Part shown: positions 54,753 to 62,298 of the stretch, piece after piece | How positions within the stretch are numbered: position 1 is the stretch's first letter | How the letters are laid out: each line of letters starts with the position of its first letter | Source of the DNA: Sphingomonas sp. | Lineage (GTDB): Bacteria > Pseudomonadota > Alphaproteobacteria > Sphingomonadales > Sphingomonadaceae | DNA: 64,000 nt | Assembly (NCBI GenBank): GCA_013001055.1 | Contig: JABDNH010000019.1 | Coordinates: forward strand, 1 to 64,000 | Direction of reading: 5' to 3' | The notes under the pieces: generated by a model | The model's input: only the letters and a program-made list of their open reading frames with translations | What the model was told of the DNA's origin: nothing | The model's database searches: none | Program-made: the position numbers and the translations under genes

Positions 54753-55415
54753 CTAGCCTTCCAATTCGAAGCGAAGGCGGATCGTTTTTACGCTCTCGAC
54801 CTTCCGATCGCCTTTCATCGCCGGCGCGTAGCGCCAGATCTTGAGGATATGACGCCGCGCCGCATTGAAGAAGACGCGGTCGACCTCACCCACGGCTTCG
54901 ACGTGGGTGACACGGCCATTGGCGCCGATCGTCAGTTTGAGCGGCAGGACGGCCTCATCGCCCATCCGCACCTTCGACGCCGGATATGGCGGGCGGGCAC
55001 GATCCGGCGGCGTCAGCAGGCTGGCCTCGGTCGAGCGGATCTCAATAAGCGGCGGCCCAGGATCGGGTGCTATGATTGTACCGACATCGGCGATCATCGT
55101 GAGGGGCGGCGCATCGACAATTACCGGCGAAGACGTCGTCCCGCTGATGTTCGGAAGCTGCTGTATCGGGGGCGGATTGGTCTGTTGCGACACGGGCGGC
55201 AATACCGACGCTTCAGGCGCTTGCTGCGGCAACATTTCGGGCGGCGGCGGATCGATCGGGATATTGTCGATAATCGTCGTGCTATAATCAGGTGGAATCA
55301 CGAAATCGGGGTTGACCGTCAAAAGCACGGCGAGGCCGGCAGCGTGAAATCCGATAACGGTGGCAAGTGCCTTGGGGCTGACGTGGCGGCGCGGACGCGG
55401 GGCATAGGCTGGCAT
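54753..55415 (-). CDS. tonB: TonB family protein (energy transducer)
   Basis: A 220-residue TonB. A cytoplasmic basic N-terminus (YAPRPRRHVSPKA), a TM helix with the SHxxxAG-like histidine (LATVIGFHAAGLAVLLTVN, residues 22-40), a Pro-rich periplasmic spacer (IDPPPPEMLPQQAPEASVLPPVSQQTNPPP) and the C-terminal TonB_C domain (PPYPASKVRMGDEAVLPLKLTIGANGRVTHVEAVGEVDRVFFNAARRHILKIWRY). It transmits proton-motive force to TonB-dependent receptors, of which three are in this window. ATG at 55415 with GGAGGAG upstream. Confidence 0.92.
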   Translation of the reverse strand: MPAYAPRPRRHVSPKALATVIGFHAAGLAVLLTVNPDFVIPPDYSTTIIDNIPIDPPPPEMLPQQAPEASVLPPVSQQTNPPPIQQLPNISGTTSSPVIVDAPPLTMIADVGTIIAPDPGPPLIEIRSTEASLLTPPDRARPPYPASKVRMGDEAVLPLKLTIGANGRVTHVEAVGEVDRVFFNAARRHILKIWRYAPAMKGDRKVESVKTIRLRFELEG

Positions 55416-55441
55416 ATCACTCTCCTCCAACGAGGTAAGTA

Positions 55442-55469
55442 ATGATACATCATATCAATGAAAACGCAA
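55442..55469 (-). promoter_or_regulatory. tonB promoter with an overlapping TGATA-N5-TATCA inverted repeat
   Basis: On the minus strand TTGCGT (55469-55464), a 16-base spacer and TATCAT (55447-55442) make a plausible sigma-70 promoter 27 bases before the tonB ATG. An inverted repeat TGATA-CATCA-TATCA (55443-55457) covers the -10 region. An iron- or ligand-responsive repressor could bind there, but the repeat does not match a consensus Fur or RirA box closely enough to name it. Confidence 0.5.
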
Positions 55470-55500
55470 GCTTGACGTAGCGTAAGCCTTCAAGCCTGCC

Positions 55501-56805
55501 CTACGAAATCTGCAGGCGTTTGATCGCCTTCTTTTGCCCGATGATTGGTAGCAATGACGCCATTTCCGGACCCGATGTCTGGCCGGTCAACGCGAGACGC
55601 AATGGCATGAACAGCGCGCGACCCTTGCGCCCGGTTTTCTCCTTGAGTGCCGAGGTCAGCGAGGTCCAGGCATCGGCGTCGAAAGTAATAAGCCCTGCGA
55701 TCCGCGCTGCGGCATGCAGGTAGTCGCGATCTGCCGGATCGATTGCCGGCGTGTCGATGTCGCCGTGCAGGATGTCGACCCACGGTTCGACATCGCCAAG
55801 CGTCTCTAGATTGCCGCGCAGCGCGTTCCATTCCGTCTCGCCAATCCCTTCCGGCAATCGATCGGCGACGGAGGCATATTCGGTCTCGTGCAACAATTTT
55901 GCATTGAGCAGCGCTACGTCATCGAAGCTGAACTGCGCCGGTGCTCGTCCGAAATGATTGAAATCGAGCCCGCGTGCGAGGTGCACTAGGCTCCTGACCG
56001 GCTCAACCGGCTGCGAGGTGCCGATCCGCGCCAGAAGCGAAAGCAGCGCCATCGGCTCGAGCCCCCGTTCGCGCATGGCTTCCACCCCTACCGAGCCCAG
56101 CCGTTTCGACAATTTGCCTTCGGCCGCAACCAGCAACGCCTCATGCGCCAGTTGCGGGCGGTCCGCGCCCAGCGCGTCGAACATCTGGAGCTGGATCGCG
56201 CTGTTGGTGACATGGTCTTCGCCGCGCACGATATGCGTGATAGCCAGATCGATATCGTCGACGACCGATGGCAGCATGTAGAGCCAGCTTCCGTCCTCGC
56301 GGCGGATGACGGGATCGCTGATCAACTTGGGATCGAACGTTTGTGGTCCGCGAACGAGATCGACCCATTCGATCAAGGCGTCGTGATCGAGTTTAAAGCG
56401 CCAATGCGGCGTGCGACCTTCGGGCGCGGGTTCGTCAGGATCCTTGCGCTCGTATATCGGCGGCAGGCCGCGCCCCGCCAACACCTTGCGGCGCAAGTCC
56501 AGCTCTTCGGCCGTCTCATAGCAGGCGTAGATTCGTCTGGCGTCACGCAGTCGCTCGAATGCCGCTTCGTACAGATCGAAGCGTTCGGACTGGCGCGCCT
56601 CGATGTCGGGCGCCAGTCCCAGCCATGCGAGATCCTCGCGAATCTTGTCGACATATTCGGCCCTGCTCCGTTCCGCGTCGGTATCGTCGATGCGAAGCAG
56701 GAACGTGCCGCCCTCGCGGCGCGCAAGCAGGAAGTTGTGCAGGGCTGTCCGAATATTGCCGACATGGAGGCGGCCCGTCGGTGCGGGGGCAAAACGTGTC
56801 TTCAT
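55501..56805 (-). CDS. gltX: Glutamate--tRNA ligase
   Basis: A 434-residue class I aminoacyl-tRNA synthetase. The HIGH-like motif is APAPTGRLHVGNIRTALHNFLLAR. DDTDAERS is the glutamyl signature, THIVRGEDHVTNSAIQLQMFDALGA the middle block, and KLSKRLGS the KMSKS-like loop. At 434 residues it is the shorter of the two GltX types found in Alphaproteobacteria (the discriminating versus tRNA-Gln-charging role cannot be decided here). ATG at 56805, giving MKTRFAPAPTGRLH. Confidence 0.95.
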   Translation of the reverse strand: MKTRFAPAPTGRLHVGNIRTALHNFLLARREGGTFLLRIDDTDAERSRAEYVDKIREDLAWLGLAPDIEARQSERFDLYEAAFERLRDARRIYACYETAEELDLRRKVLAGRGLPPIYERKDPDEPAPEGRTPHWRFKLDHDALIEWVDLVRGPQTFDPKLISDPVIRREDGSWLYMLPSVVDDIDLAITHIVRGEDHVTNSAIQLQMFDALGADRPQLAHEALLVAAEGKLSKRLGSVGVEAMRERGLEPMALLSLLARIGTSQPVEPVRSLVHLARGLDFNHFGRAPAQFSFDDVALLNAKLLHETEYASVADRLPEGIGETEWNALRGNLETLGDVEPWVDILHGDIDTPAIDPADRDYLHAAARIAGLITFDADAWTSLTSALKEKTGRKGRALFMPLRLALTGQTSGPEMASLLPIIGQKKAIKRLQIS

Positions 56806-56829
56806 GGCGCGCTCTCTACGCATTGCGGT

Positions 56830-57318
56830 CTATTGGGTGAAGAGGGTGATCGTTCCGCTGGAGCCGTCGAGCACCAGCGAGCCATCGGGCAGACGGTAGG
56901 CCCACTCGGCGCCTTGCAGCGCTTCTTCCATCGCTTCTTCGGCAGGGGTCCAGCCGCGCGCGCACATCTCCTGCGGTTCATCATCGGTCACGGGCGGCGG
57001 CGGCACGAATTCCATGCCGTCCAGAACATAGCGCCGTTCGAACCAGATGCATTGCGACTGGATGCGGATGGTGTCGCTGGTGATGGTGGCAGTCGGCGCC
57101 CAATCTTCGTCAAACGCTTCGCCATCGATGCCGGCTATGCGCCACTCACCTTCGATGTCGACGGGCGCAGTCGCCCCGATCGGCAAGACTTCGACTTCTT
57201 CATCGAGCGCGTTGGCGGGTGCATCTGTCGCATTGTCGATGGCGCCATCGCCGGGTGCATCCGGCGCTGACGGCGCACATGCACCGAGCAGCAACACGAA
57301 TGCAAGCGCCCGTGTCAC
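56830..57318 (-). CDS. META/HslJ-like lipoprotein
   Basis: A 162-residue lipoprotein starting at a GTG (VTRALAFVLLLGACAPSAP, lipobox LGAC). After an acidic, Asp/Asn/Ala-rich linker (19-45) comes a small META-like domain: IEGEWRIAGIDGEAFDE, TATITSDTIRIQSQCIWFERRYVLDG and LVLDGSSGTITLF. The GTG overlaps the stop of the upstream lipoprotein gene by four bases (GTGA). META-domain proteins are envelope proteins of unclear function, sometimes stress-linked. Tandem with a related gene. Confidence 0.72.
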   Translation of the reverse strand: MTRALAFVLLLGACAPSAPDAPGDGAIDNATDAPANALDEEVEVLPIGATAPVDIEGEWRIAGIDGEAFDEDWAPTATITSDTIRIQSQCIWFERRYVLDGMEFVPPPPVTDDEPQEMCARGWTPAEEAMEEALQGAEWAYRLPDGSLVLDGSSGTITLFTQ

Positions 57319-57746
57319 CGGGATTCGAGCTCGATCGCGCCGCCCGAGCCCGAGATATTGATGCGCTCGCCCATGTCCATCGCGATATTCGCCTTCGCCA
57401 TCACATCGGCGACGCCATTTTCGAAGGTCGTCGGGTTTGCCGCGCATCCACCCGAAAAACCCGAGACAGGCGAAAAGGACACGGCGTTGCCGTCGAGTTC
57501 ATAGTCCCAGACCATGCGGGCGCATGGGCTGGTGATTGCGACCTGGCTACCGTCGATCGCAGCGCTCATCGTCGTGCTCGCGGGAAGCGGCGCATTACGG
57601 TAGCTCACCACCTGGTAATTGCCGGGTAACTCAAGCGTCTGCGCAGGCGCGGCTTCTTCGACAGGTTCGGGTGCAGGCACGGGCGCCTCTTGCGCCTCGC
57701 AAGCTGCGAGCACCAAGAGCGGCAGGGCAAAAGCGATGCGGATCAT
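57315..57746 (-). CDS. META/HslJ-like lipoprotein
   Basis: A 143-residue lipoprotein (MIRIAFALPLLVLAACEAQ, lipobox LAAC, Cys16) with a Pro/Glu-rich linker (20-37) and a META-like domain: LELPGNYQVVSYRNAPLPASTTMSAAIDGSQVAITSPCARMVWDYELDGNAVSFS. The SPCARM and GGCAANPT cysteines may form a disulphide in the periplasm. Its start overlaps the nadE stop by four bases and its stop overlaps the next lipoprotein, so nadE and both lipoproteins share a transcript. Confidence 0.72.
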   Translation of the reverse strand: MIRIAFALPLLVLAACEAQEAPVPAPEPVEEAAPAQTLELPGNYQVVSYRNAPLPASTTMSAAIDGSQVAITSPCARMVWDYELDGNAVSFSPVSGFSGGCAANPTTFENGVADVMAKANIAMDMGERINISGSGGAIELESR

Positions 57747-59401
57747 TTTCCGGTCCTGAAATGGTTGGTAATAGGATAACGCCTGTCGCGACCGAAGTTC
57801 CGCCCGCCAATCTTGACGCCGATCGGTGCCTGACGGCGCTTATATTCAGCGCGCAGCACCAGTTTTTCGACTTCGGCGACCGTTTCGATGTCGGCGCCGG
57901 TGCGTTTGGCGGTCGCGGTCACCGAAATCTCGTTTTCGATCAATGCTTCGAGAATGCGGTCCAGCGTCTTGTACGGCGGTAACGAATCCTCGTCCTTCTG
58001 GTCGTGGCGCAGTTCTGCCGTCGGCGGCTTGGTGATGACGCGCTGGGGCATGACCGGGCCTTGGGGCCCGAGGGCGAGGCGCGGCTTCACCCGGTTGCGC
58101 CAGCGCGACAGTTCGAACACCGTCGTCTTGTAGACATCCTTCAGCACCGAATAGCCGCCCGCCATATCGCCATAGAGCGTGGCGTAGCCGACGCTCATTT
58201 CGCTCTTGTTGCCGGTGGTCAGCAGCATCGGGCCAAAGCGGTTGGACAACGCCATTAGCGTGACCATGCGGAGGCGCGACTGAATATTTTCTTCGGCGAG
58301 CCCCGGATCGGTGCCGCGAAACGGCACTTCAAGCATCTCTTCCATCGTTTCGACGCCCGGCTTGATCGGGACAATGTCATAGCGGCAGCCGAGCAATTGC
58401 GCGCAGGCCATGGCGTCTTCGAGACTATGATCCGAGGTATATTCGGACGGCATCATGACGCACCAGACATTGTCCGCGCCCAGCGCATCGACTGCGACCG
58501 CGGCCGACAGCGCGCTGTCGATGCCGCCCGACAGGCCGAGGATTACCCCCTTGAACCCGTTGCCGTGCACATATTCGCGCAGGCCCACCATCATCGCGTG
58601 ATAGGCGTCCTCGGGATAGGGATCGAGGTCGGCCTTCTCGCCTTCGGCGCAGTACCAGCCGTCTTCGCCCTTTTCCCATTCGGTCATCACCATCCGCTCG
58701 TCCCAGTCGGGCAGCTGGACGGCGATCGATCCACCGACATTGACGATGAAGGAGGACCCATCGAACGCAAGCTCGTCCTGCCCGCCGACGCGATTGAGGT
58801 AGGCGAGCGGCAATCCTGTTTCCTTGACGCGGTCACGCACCATGCGCTGGCGAATCTCGTCCTTGTGGAGCTCGAAGGGCGAACCATTCATCACCAGCAA
58901 AAGCTCGGCGCCCTGATCGGCCAGGTGTGAACAGACACGCTCTTCCCAAATGTCTTCGCAGATCGGCAGGCCGATCTTGATGCCGTTCCATGTCACCGGA
59001 TCGGGTAGCGGCCCCGGCGCGAAAATGCGGTGCTCATCGAAGGTGCCGTAATTGGGCAGTTCGTGCTTGGCACGCTGCGCCGCGATGCCGCCCTTTTCGG
59101 CAAAGAAAACCCCGTTATAGACCCCGCCATCGGCAGCGAAAATCCCGCCGAAGATGATCGGAGGCCCGCCATCGGAGGTGGCATCGGCGAGATCTTCCGC
59201 CGCCTCCATTGCGCGGAGAACAAACGCATTCTTCAAGGTCAGGTCTTCGGTCGGGTAGCCGGTGACCTGCATCTCGGGAAACATCACCAGATCGGCGCCC
59301 ATTGTCGCCGCTTTTTCGCGCCATTCGAGCATTCGTTCCACGTTGCCCGCAAGGTCACCCACGCGCTGGTTCATCTGGCAAAAAGCAATACGTAATTTCA
59401 T
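57743..59401 (-). CDS. nadE: NAD+ synthase, glutamine-hydrolysing
   Basis: A 552-residue two-domain enzyme. The N-terminal nitrilase-like glutaminase has the E-K-C triad in FPEMQVTGYP, AKHELPNYGTFDEHR and IGLPICEDIWEE. The C-terminal NAD synthetase domain has the ATP-PPase loop ILGLSGGIDSALSAAVAVDALG, TTGNKSEMSVGYATLYGD and PTAELRHDQKDEDSLPPYKTLD. It makes NAD+ from deamido-NAD+ using glutamine-derived ammonia. The ATG at 59401 (MKLRIAFCQMN) fits the nitrilase start; the TTG/GTG-type extension upstream is rejected. Confidence 0.97.
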   Translation of the reverse strand: MKLRIAFCQMNQRVGDLAGNVERMLEWREKAATMGADLVMFPEMQVTGYPTEDLTLKNAFVLRAMEAAEDLADATSDGGPPIIFGGIFAADGGVYNGVFFAEKGGIAAQRAKHELPNYGTFDEHRIFAPGPLPDPVTWNGIKIGLPICEDIWEERVCSHLADQGAELLLVMNGSPFELHKDEIRQRMVRDRVKETGLPLAYLNRVGGQDELAFDGSSFIVNVGGSIAVQLPDWDERMVMTEWEKGEDGWYCAEGEKADLDPYPEDAYHAMMVGLREYVHGNGFKGVILGLSGGIDSALSAAVAVDALGADNVWCVMMPSEYTSDHSLEDAMACAQLLGCRYDIVPIKPGVETMEEMLEVPFRGTDPGLAEENIQSRLRMVTLMALSNRFGPMLLTTGNKSEMSVGYATLYGDMAGGYSVLKDVYKTTVFELSRWRNRVKPRLALGPQGPVMPQRVITKPPTAELRHDQKDEDSLPPYKTLDRILEALIENEISVTATAKRTGADIETVAEVEKLVLRAEYKRRQAPIGVKIGGRNFGRDRRYPITNHFRTGK

Positions 59402-59456
59402 GGCTAAGCACGTAGACATGCGAACCCTTCACCACAAGCTTGCCCTTTGGCGCAGC

Positions 59457-59471
59457 CCCCCGCTAAGGGGG
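59457..59471 (+). other. CCCCC/GGGGG hairpin in the prs leader
   Basis: CCCCC (59457-59461), loop GCTAA, GGGGG (59467-59471), 34 bases before the prs ATG, in the divergent region between nadE and prs. It has no T-tract, so it is not a terminator. It could be a leader structure for prs or incidental. Confidence 0.3.
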
Positions 59472-59505
59472 TGACGGTTTCACGACATTCCCGGGGCGCG
59501 CATTC

Positions 59506-60438
59506 ATGAAATTACTGGCCGGCAACTCCAATCCACCGCTCGCCAAGGCGGTCGCCGACTATCTCGAAATCCCGCTGGTCAAGGCGAGCGTCAAACGCTT
59601 CGCCGACGAGGAAATCTTTGTCGAGGTCCACGAAAACGTGCGCGGACAGGACATGTTCGTACTGCAGTCAACGAGCTATCCGGCCAACGACAACATGATG
59701 GAACTGCTCATCATGATCGATGCGCTGCGCCGCGCCTCGGCCAAGCGCATCACCGCCGTCGTCCCTTACTTCGGATATGCCCGGCAAGATCGCAAACCCG
59801 GCCCGCGCACCCCGATTTCGGCCAAGCTGGTCGCCAATTTGATCACGCAGGCGGGTGCTGACCGCGTGCTCACGATGGATCTGCACGCCGGCCAGATCCA
59901 AGGCTTCTTCGATATTCCGACCGACAATTTGTGGGCCGCGCCCGTGATGGCGGCGGATATCCAGGCCCGCTACGACACCGACAAGATCACCATCGTCTCG
60001 CCCGACGTCGGCGGCGTGGTCCGCGCCCGCAGCCTGGCCAAACGCCTCGACAACGCCCCGCTGGCTATCGTCGACAAGCGCCGTGAGCGCGCCGGCGAAA
60101 GCGAAGTGATGAACATCATCGGCGAGGTCGAGGATCGCGTCTGCATCCTTGTCGACGACATCGTCGATTCGGGCGGCACGCTATGCAATGCCGCCGCCGC
60201 GATGCGCGAACAGGGTGCAAAGCAGGTCATGGCCTACTGCACCCACGGTGTCCTGTCGGGCGCTGCGGAAGCCCGCATCGACAAGAGTGATCTCACCGAA
60301 CTGGTCGTCACCGACAGTATCATGCACGAGGACATCAAGGACGACGGCAAGATCCGCCGCCTGACGATTGCCCCGCTCTTCGGCGAAGCGATCAGTCGCA
60401 TCGCAGACGAAAGCAGCGTGTCGAGCCTCTTCGACTAG
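59506..60438 (+). CDS. prs: Ribose-phosphate pyrophosphokinase
   Basis: A 310-residue PRPP synthase that makes the activated ribose for nucleotides, NAD, histidine and tryptophan. N-terminal domain: [54 protein letters not shown], then [27 protein letters not shown] (the regulatory flexible loop). The PRPP-binding loop is [19 protein letters not shown]. Divergent from nadE, which also uses a ribose-phosphate-derived substrate. Confidence 0.97.
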   Translation: MKLLAGNSNPPLAKAVADYLEIPLVKASVKRFADEEIFVEVHENVRGQDMFVLQSTSYPANDNMMELLIMIDALRRASAKRITAVVPYFGYARQDRKPGPRTPISAKLVANLITQAGADRVLTMDLHAGQIQGFFDIPTDNLWAAPVMAADIQARYDTDKITIVSPDVGGVVRARSLAKRLDNAPLAIVDKRRERAGESEVMNIIGEVEDRVCILVDDIVDSGGTLCNAAAAMREQGAKQVMAYCTHGVLSGAAEARIDKSDLTELVVTDSIMHEDIKDDGKIRRLTIAPLFGEAISRIADESSVSSLFD

Positions 60439-60440
60439 AC

Positions 60441-60468
60441 TTGCAGAATCACCTGCGCATCGTTATGT
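60441..60468 (+). promoter_or_regulatory. Possible promoter of the rpmI-rplT-pheST operon
   Basis: Three bases after the prs stop, TTGCAG (60441-60446), a 16-base spacer and TTATGT (60463-60468) resemble a sigma-70 promoter. The resulting leader before rpmI would be about 105 bases, without infC, which often precedes rpmI in other bacteria. The match is moderate only. Confidence 0.3.
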
Positions 60469-60579
60469 GCGCGCCCTGATCTTCCAACTTTCTGGAAAAT
60501 CCGACCGGTCCGGCCGACAAGGCTGCCGTGGCTGGTCGAAATCGTCGCCCGTCGCAGATGGGCTACAAAGGAGACGAAA

Positions 60580-60783
60580 ATGCCTAAGCTGAAGACCAAG
60601 AGCGGCGTCAAGAAACGCTTCAAGATGACCGCTTCGGGCAAGGTGAAAGCGGGCGTCGCTGGCAAGCGCCACCGCCTGATTTCGCACAACTCGAAATATA
60701 TCCGTACCAACCGCGGCACCAAGGTGCTGGCCGACTGCGACGCGAAGACCGTCAAGCAGTGGGCCCCCTACGGTATCAAATAA
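60580..60783 (+). CDS. rpmI: 50S ribosomal protein L35
   Basis: A 67-residue, very basic protein with the L35 core [61 protein letters not shown]. It binds 23S rRNA. The ATG has AAAGGAGACG upstream. It is followed after 13 bases by rplT in the standard order. Confidence 0.97.
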   Translation: MPKLKTKSGVKKRFKMTASGKVKAGVAGKRHRLISHNSKYIRTNRGTKVLADCDAKTVKQWAPYGIK

Positions 60784-60796
60784 GGAGTAGACGGAT

Positions 60797-61153
60797 ATGC
60801 CTCGCATCAAACGCGGCGTCACCACGCGCGCCAAGCACAAGCGGCTTCTGAAACAGGCGAAGGGCTATTATGGCCGTCGCAAGAACACGATCCGCATCGC
60901 CCGTCAGGCCGTCGAAAAGGCCGGCCAGTACGCCTATCGCGACCGCAAGGTCAAAAAGCGCAGCTTCCGCGCGCTTTGGATCCAGCGCATCAACGCTGCG
61001 GTGCGCGAAGAAGGCATGACCTATGGCCGCTTCATGCACGCCCTCAAGGTTGGCGGCATCGAGCTCGACCGCAAGGTCCTCGCCGACATGGCGATGCACG
61101 AGCCCGAATCGTTCAAGGCTGTTGTCGACCAGGCCAAGCAGGCCGTCGCCTAA
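60797..61153 (+). CDS. rplT: 50S ribosomal protein L20
   Basis: A 118-residue L20, [83 protein letters not shown], the standard length. It binds 23S rRNA in early 50S assembly and, in other bacteria, represses its own operon; a leader pseudoknot was not identified here. The gene ends 30 bases before an intrinsic terminator. Confidence 0.98.
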   Translation: MPRIKRGVTTRAKHKRLLKQAKGYYGRRKNTIRIARQAVEKAGQYAYRDRKVKKRSFRALWIQRINAAVREEGMTYGRFMHALKVGGIELDRKVLADMAMHEPESFKAVVDQAKQAVA

Positions 61154-61183
61154 GCGAACGCGAACACGAGCGAACACAAGATT

Positions 61184-61220
61184 AGGGCGCGGATGGCTTG
61201 GCTTTCCGCGCCCTTTCTTT
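61184..61220 (+). terminator. Intrinsic terminator between rplT and pheS
   Basis: AGGGCGCGG (61184-61192), loop of about 13 bases, CCGCGCCC (61206-61213), then TTTCTTT (61214-61220). The stem has eight to nine G-C-rich pairs. It ends 13 bases before the pheS ATG, so pheS either has its promoter inside rplT/leader DNA or depends on read-through (attenuation). Confidence 0.7.
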
Positions 61221-61233
61221 ATGGACAGCATCC

Positions 61234-62298
61234 ATGATCGATACCGACCAGATACTAGCCCGCATCGCTGATGCCGCCGACCTCGACGCTGTGGAAGCGA
61301 TGCGCGTCGAATATCTAGGCAAGCAAGGCAGCGTCACCCAGCTGTTGAAAACGCTGGGCAAGATGACGCCCGACGAGCGCAAGACCGAGGGCCCCAAGAT
61401 TCATGCCGCGCGCCAGGCTGTGCAGGACGCAATCACGGCGAAGAAAAACGCGCTCGAGCAGGCCCAGCTGGAAGCGCGCCTCGCTACCGAAAAGCTCGAC
61501 CTGTCGTTGCCCGTCGATGAAATCCCGCAAGGTTCGGTCCACCCGGTCAGCCAGGTCATGGACGAGCTTGCCGAGATTTTCGCCGATCTCGGTTTCGCGG
61601 TCGCCGAGGGTCCCGAGATCGAGGACGACTGGCACAATTTTGGTGCGCTCAATATCCCCGAAGCGCACCCCGCCCGCGCAATGCAGGATACCTTCTATGT
61701 CGATGGCGAGGGCGAAGGCGCGCCGATGGTGCTGCGCACGCATACCTCGCCCGTCCAGATTCGCACGATGATGAAGGGCAAACCGCCCTTTCGGATCATT
61801 GCCCCGGGCCGCGTCTATCGCAGCGATAGCGACGCCACGCACACGCCGATGTTCCACCAGGTCGAAGGCCTGGTTATCGACAAGGGCATTCACCTCGGCC
61901 ACCTCAAGTGGACGCTCGAAACCTTTCTCAAGGCTTTCTTCGAACGCGACGACGTCGTGCTGCGCATGCGCCCGTCGTATTTCCCATTCACCGAGCCCTC
62001 GGCAGAGGTCGATGTGGGCTGGTCCGAGGTGAAGGGCCGCCGTGTGGTCGGCGGGCAGGAAGGCTGGATGGAAGTGCTGGGCAGCGGCATGGTGCACCCC
62101 AAGGTAATCGCCAATTGCGGGCTCGATCCCGATGAGTGGCAGGGCTTCGCCTTTGGCTGCGGGATCGATCGCCTCGCCATGCTCAAATATGGAATGGATG
62201 ACTTGCGTGCCTTCTTCGACGGCGATCTGCGCTGGCTGAAACATTATGGGTTCCGCGCGCTCGATGTGCCCACGCTATCGGCAGGAGTGGGCGCATGA
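61234..62298 (+). CDS. pheS: Phenylalanine--tRNA ligase alpha subunit
   Basis: A 354-residue class II synthetase subunit. The N-terminal coiled coil (1-90) has [31 protein letters not shown]. Motif 2 and the catalytic core contain [74 protein letters not shown] and the Phe-pocket [14 protein letters not shown]. The ATG at 61234 follows the terminator directly; a TTG 36 bases upstream lies inside the terminator. ATGA overlap with pheT. Confidence 0.97.
   Translation: MIDTDQILARIADAADLDAVEAMRVEYLGKQGSVTQLLKTLGKMTPDERKTEGPKIHAARQAVQDAITAKKNALEQAQLEARLATEKLDLSLPVDEIPQGSVHPVSQVMDELAEIFADLGFAVAEGPEIEDDWHNFGALNIPEAHPARAMQDTFYVDGEGEGAPMVLRTHTSPVQIRTMMKGKPPFRIIAPGRVYRSDSDATHTPMFHQVEGLVIDKGIHLGHLKWTLETFLKAFFERDDVVLRMRPSYFPFTEPSAEVDVGWSEVKGRRVVGGQEGWMEVLGSGMVHPKVIANCGLDPDEWQGFAFGCGIDRLAMLKYGMDDLRAFFDGDLRWLKHYGFRALDVPTLSAGVGA

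Noticed and set aside
60439-60579. L20 autoregulatory pseudoknot or tRNA in the rpmI leader
   Set aside because: Only weak inverted repeats were found. No tRNA-like cloverleaf and no clear L20-binding mimic could be drawn by eye.
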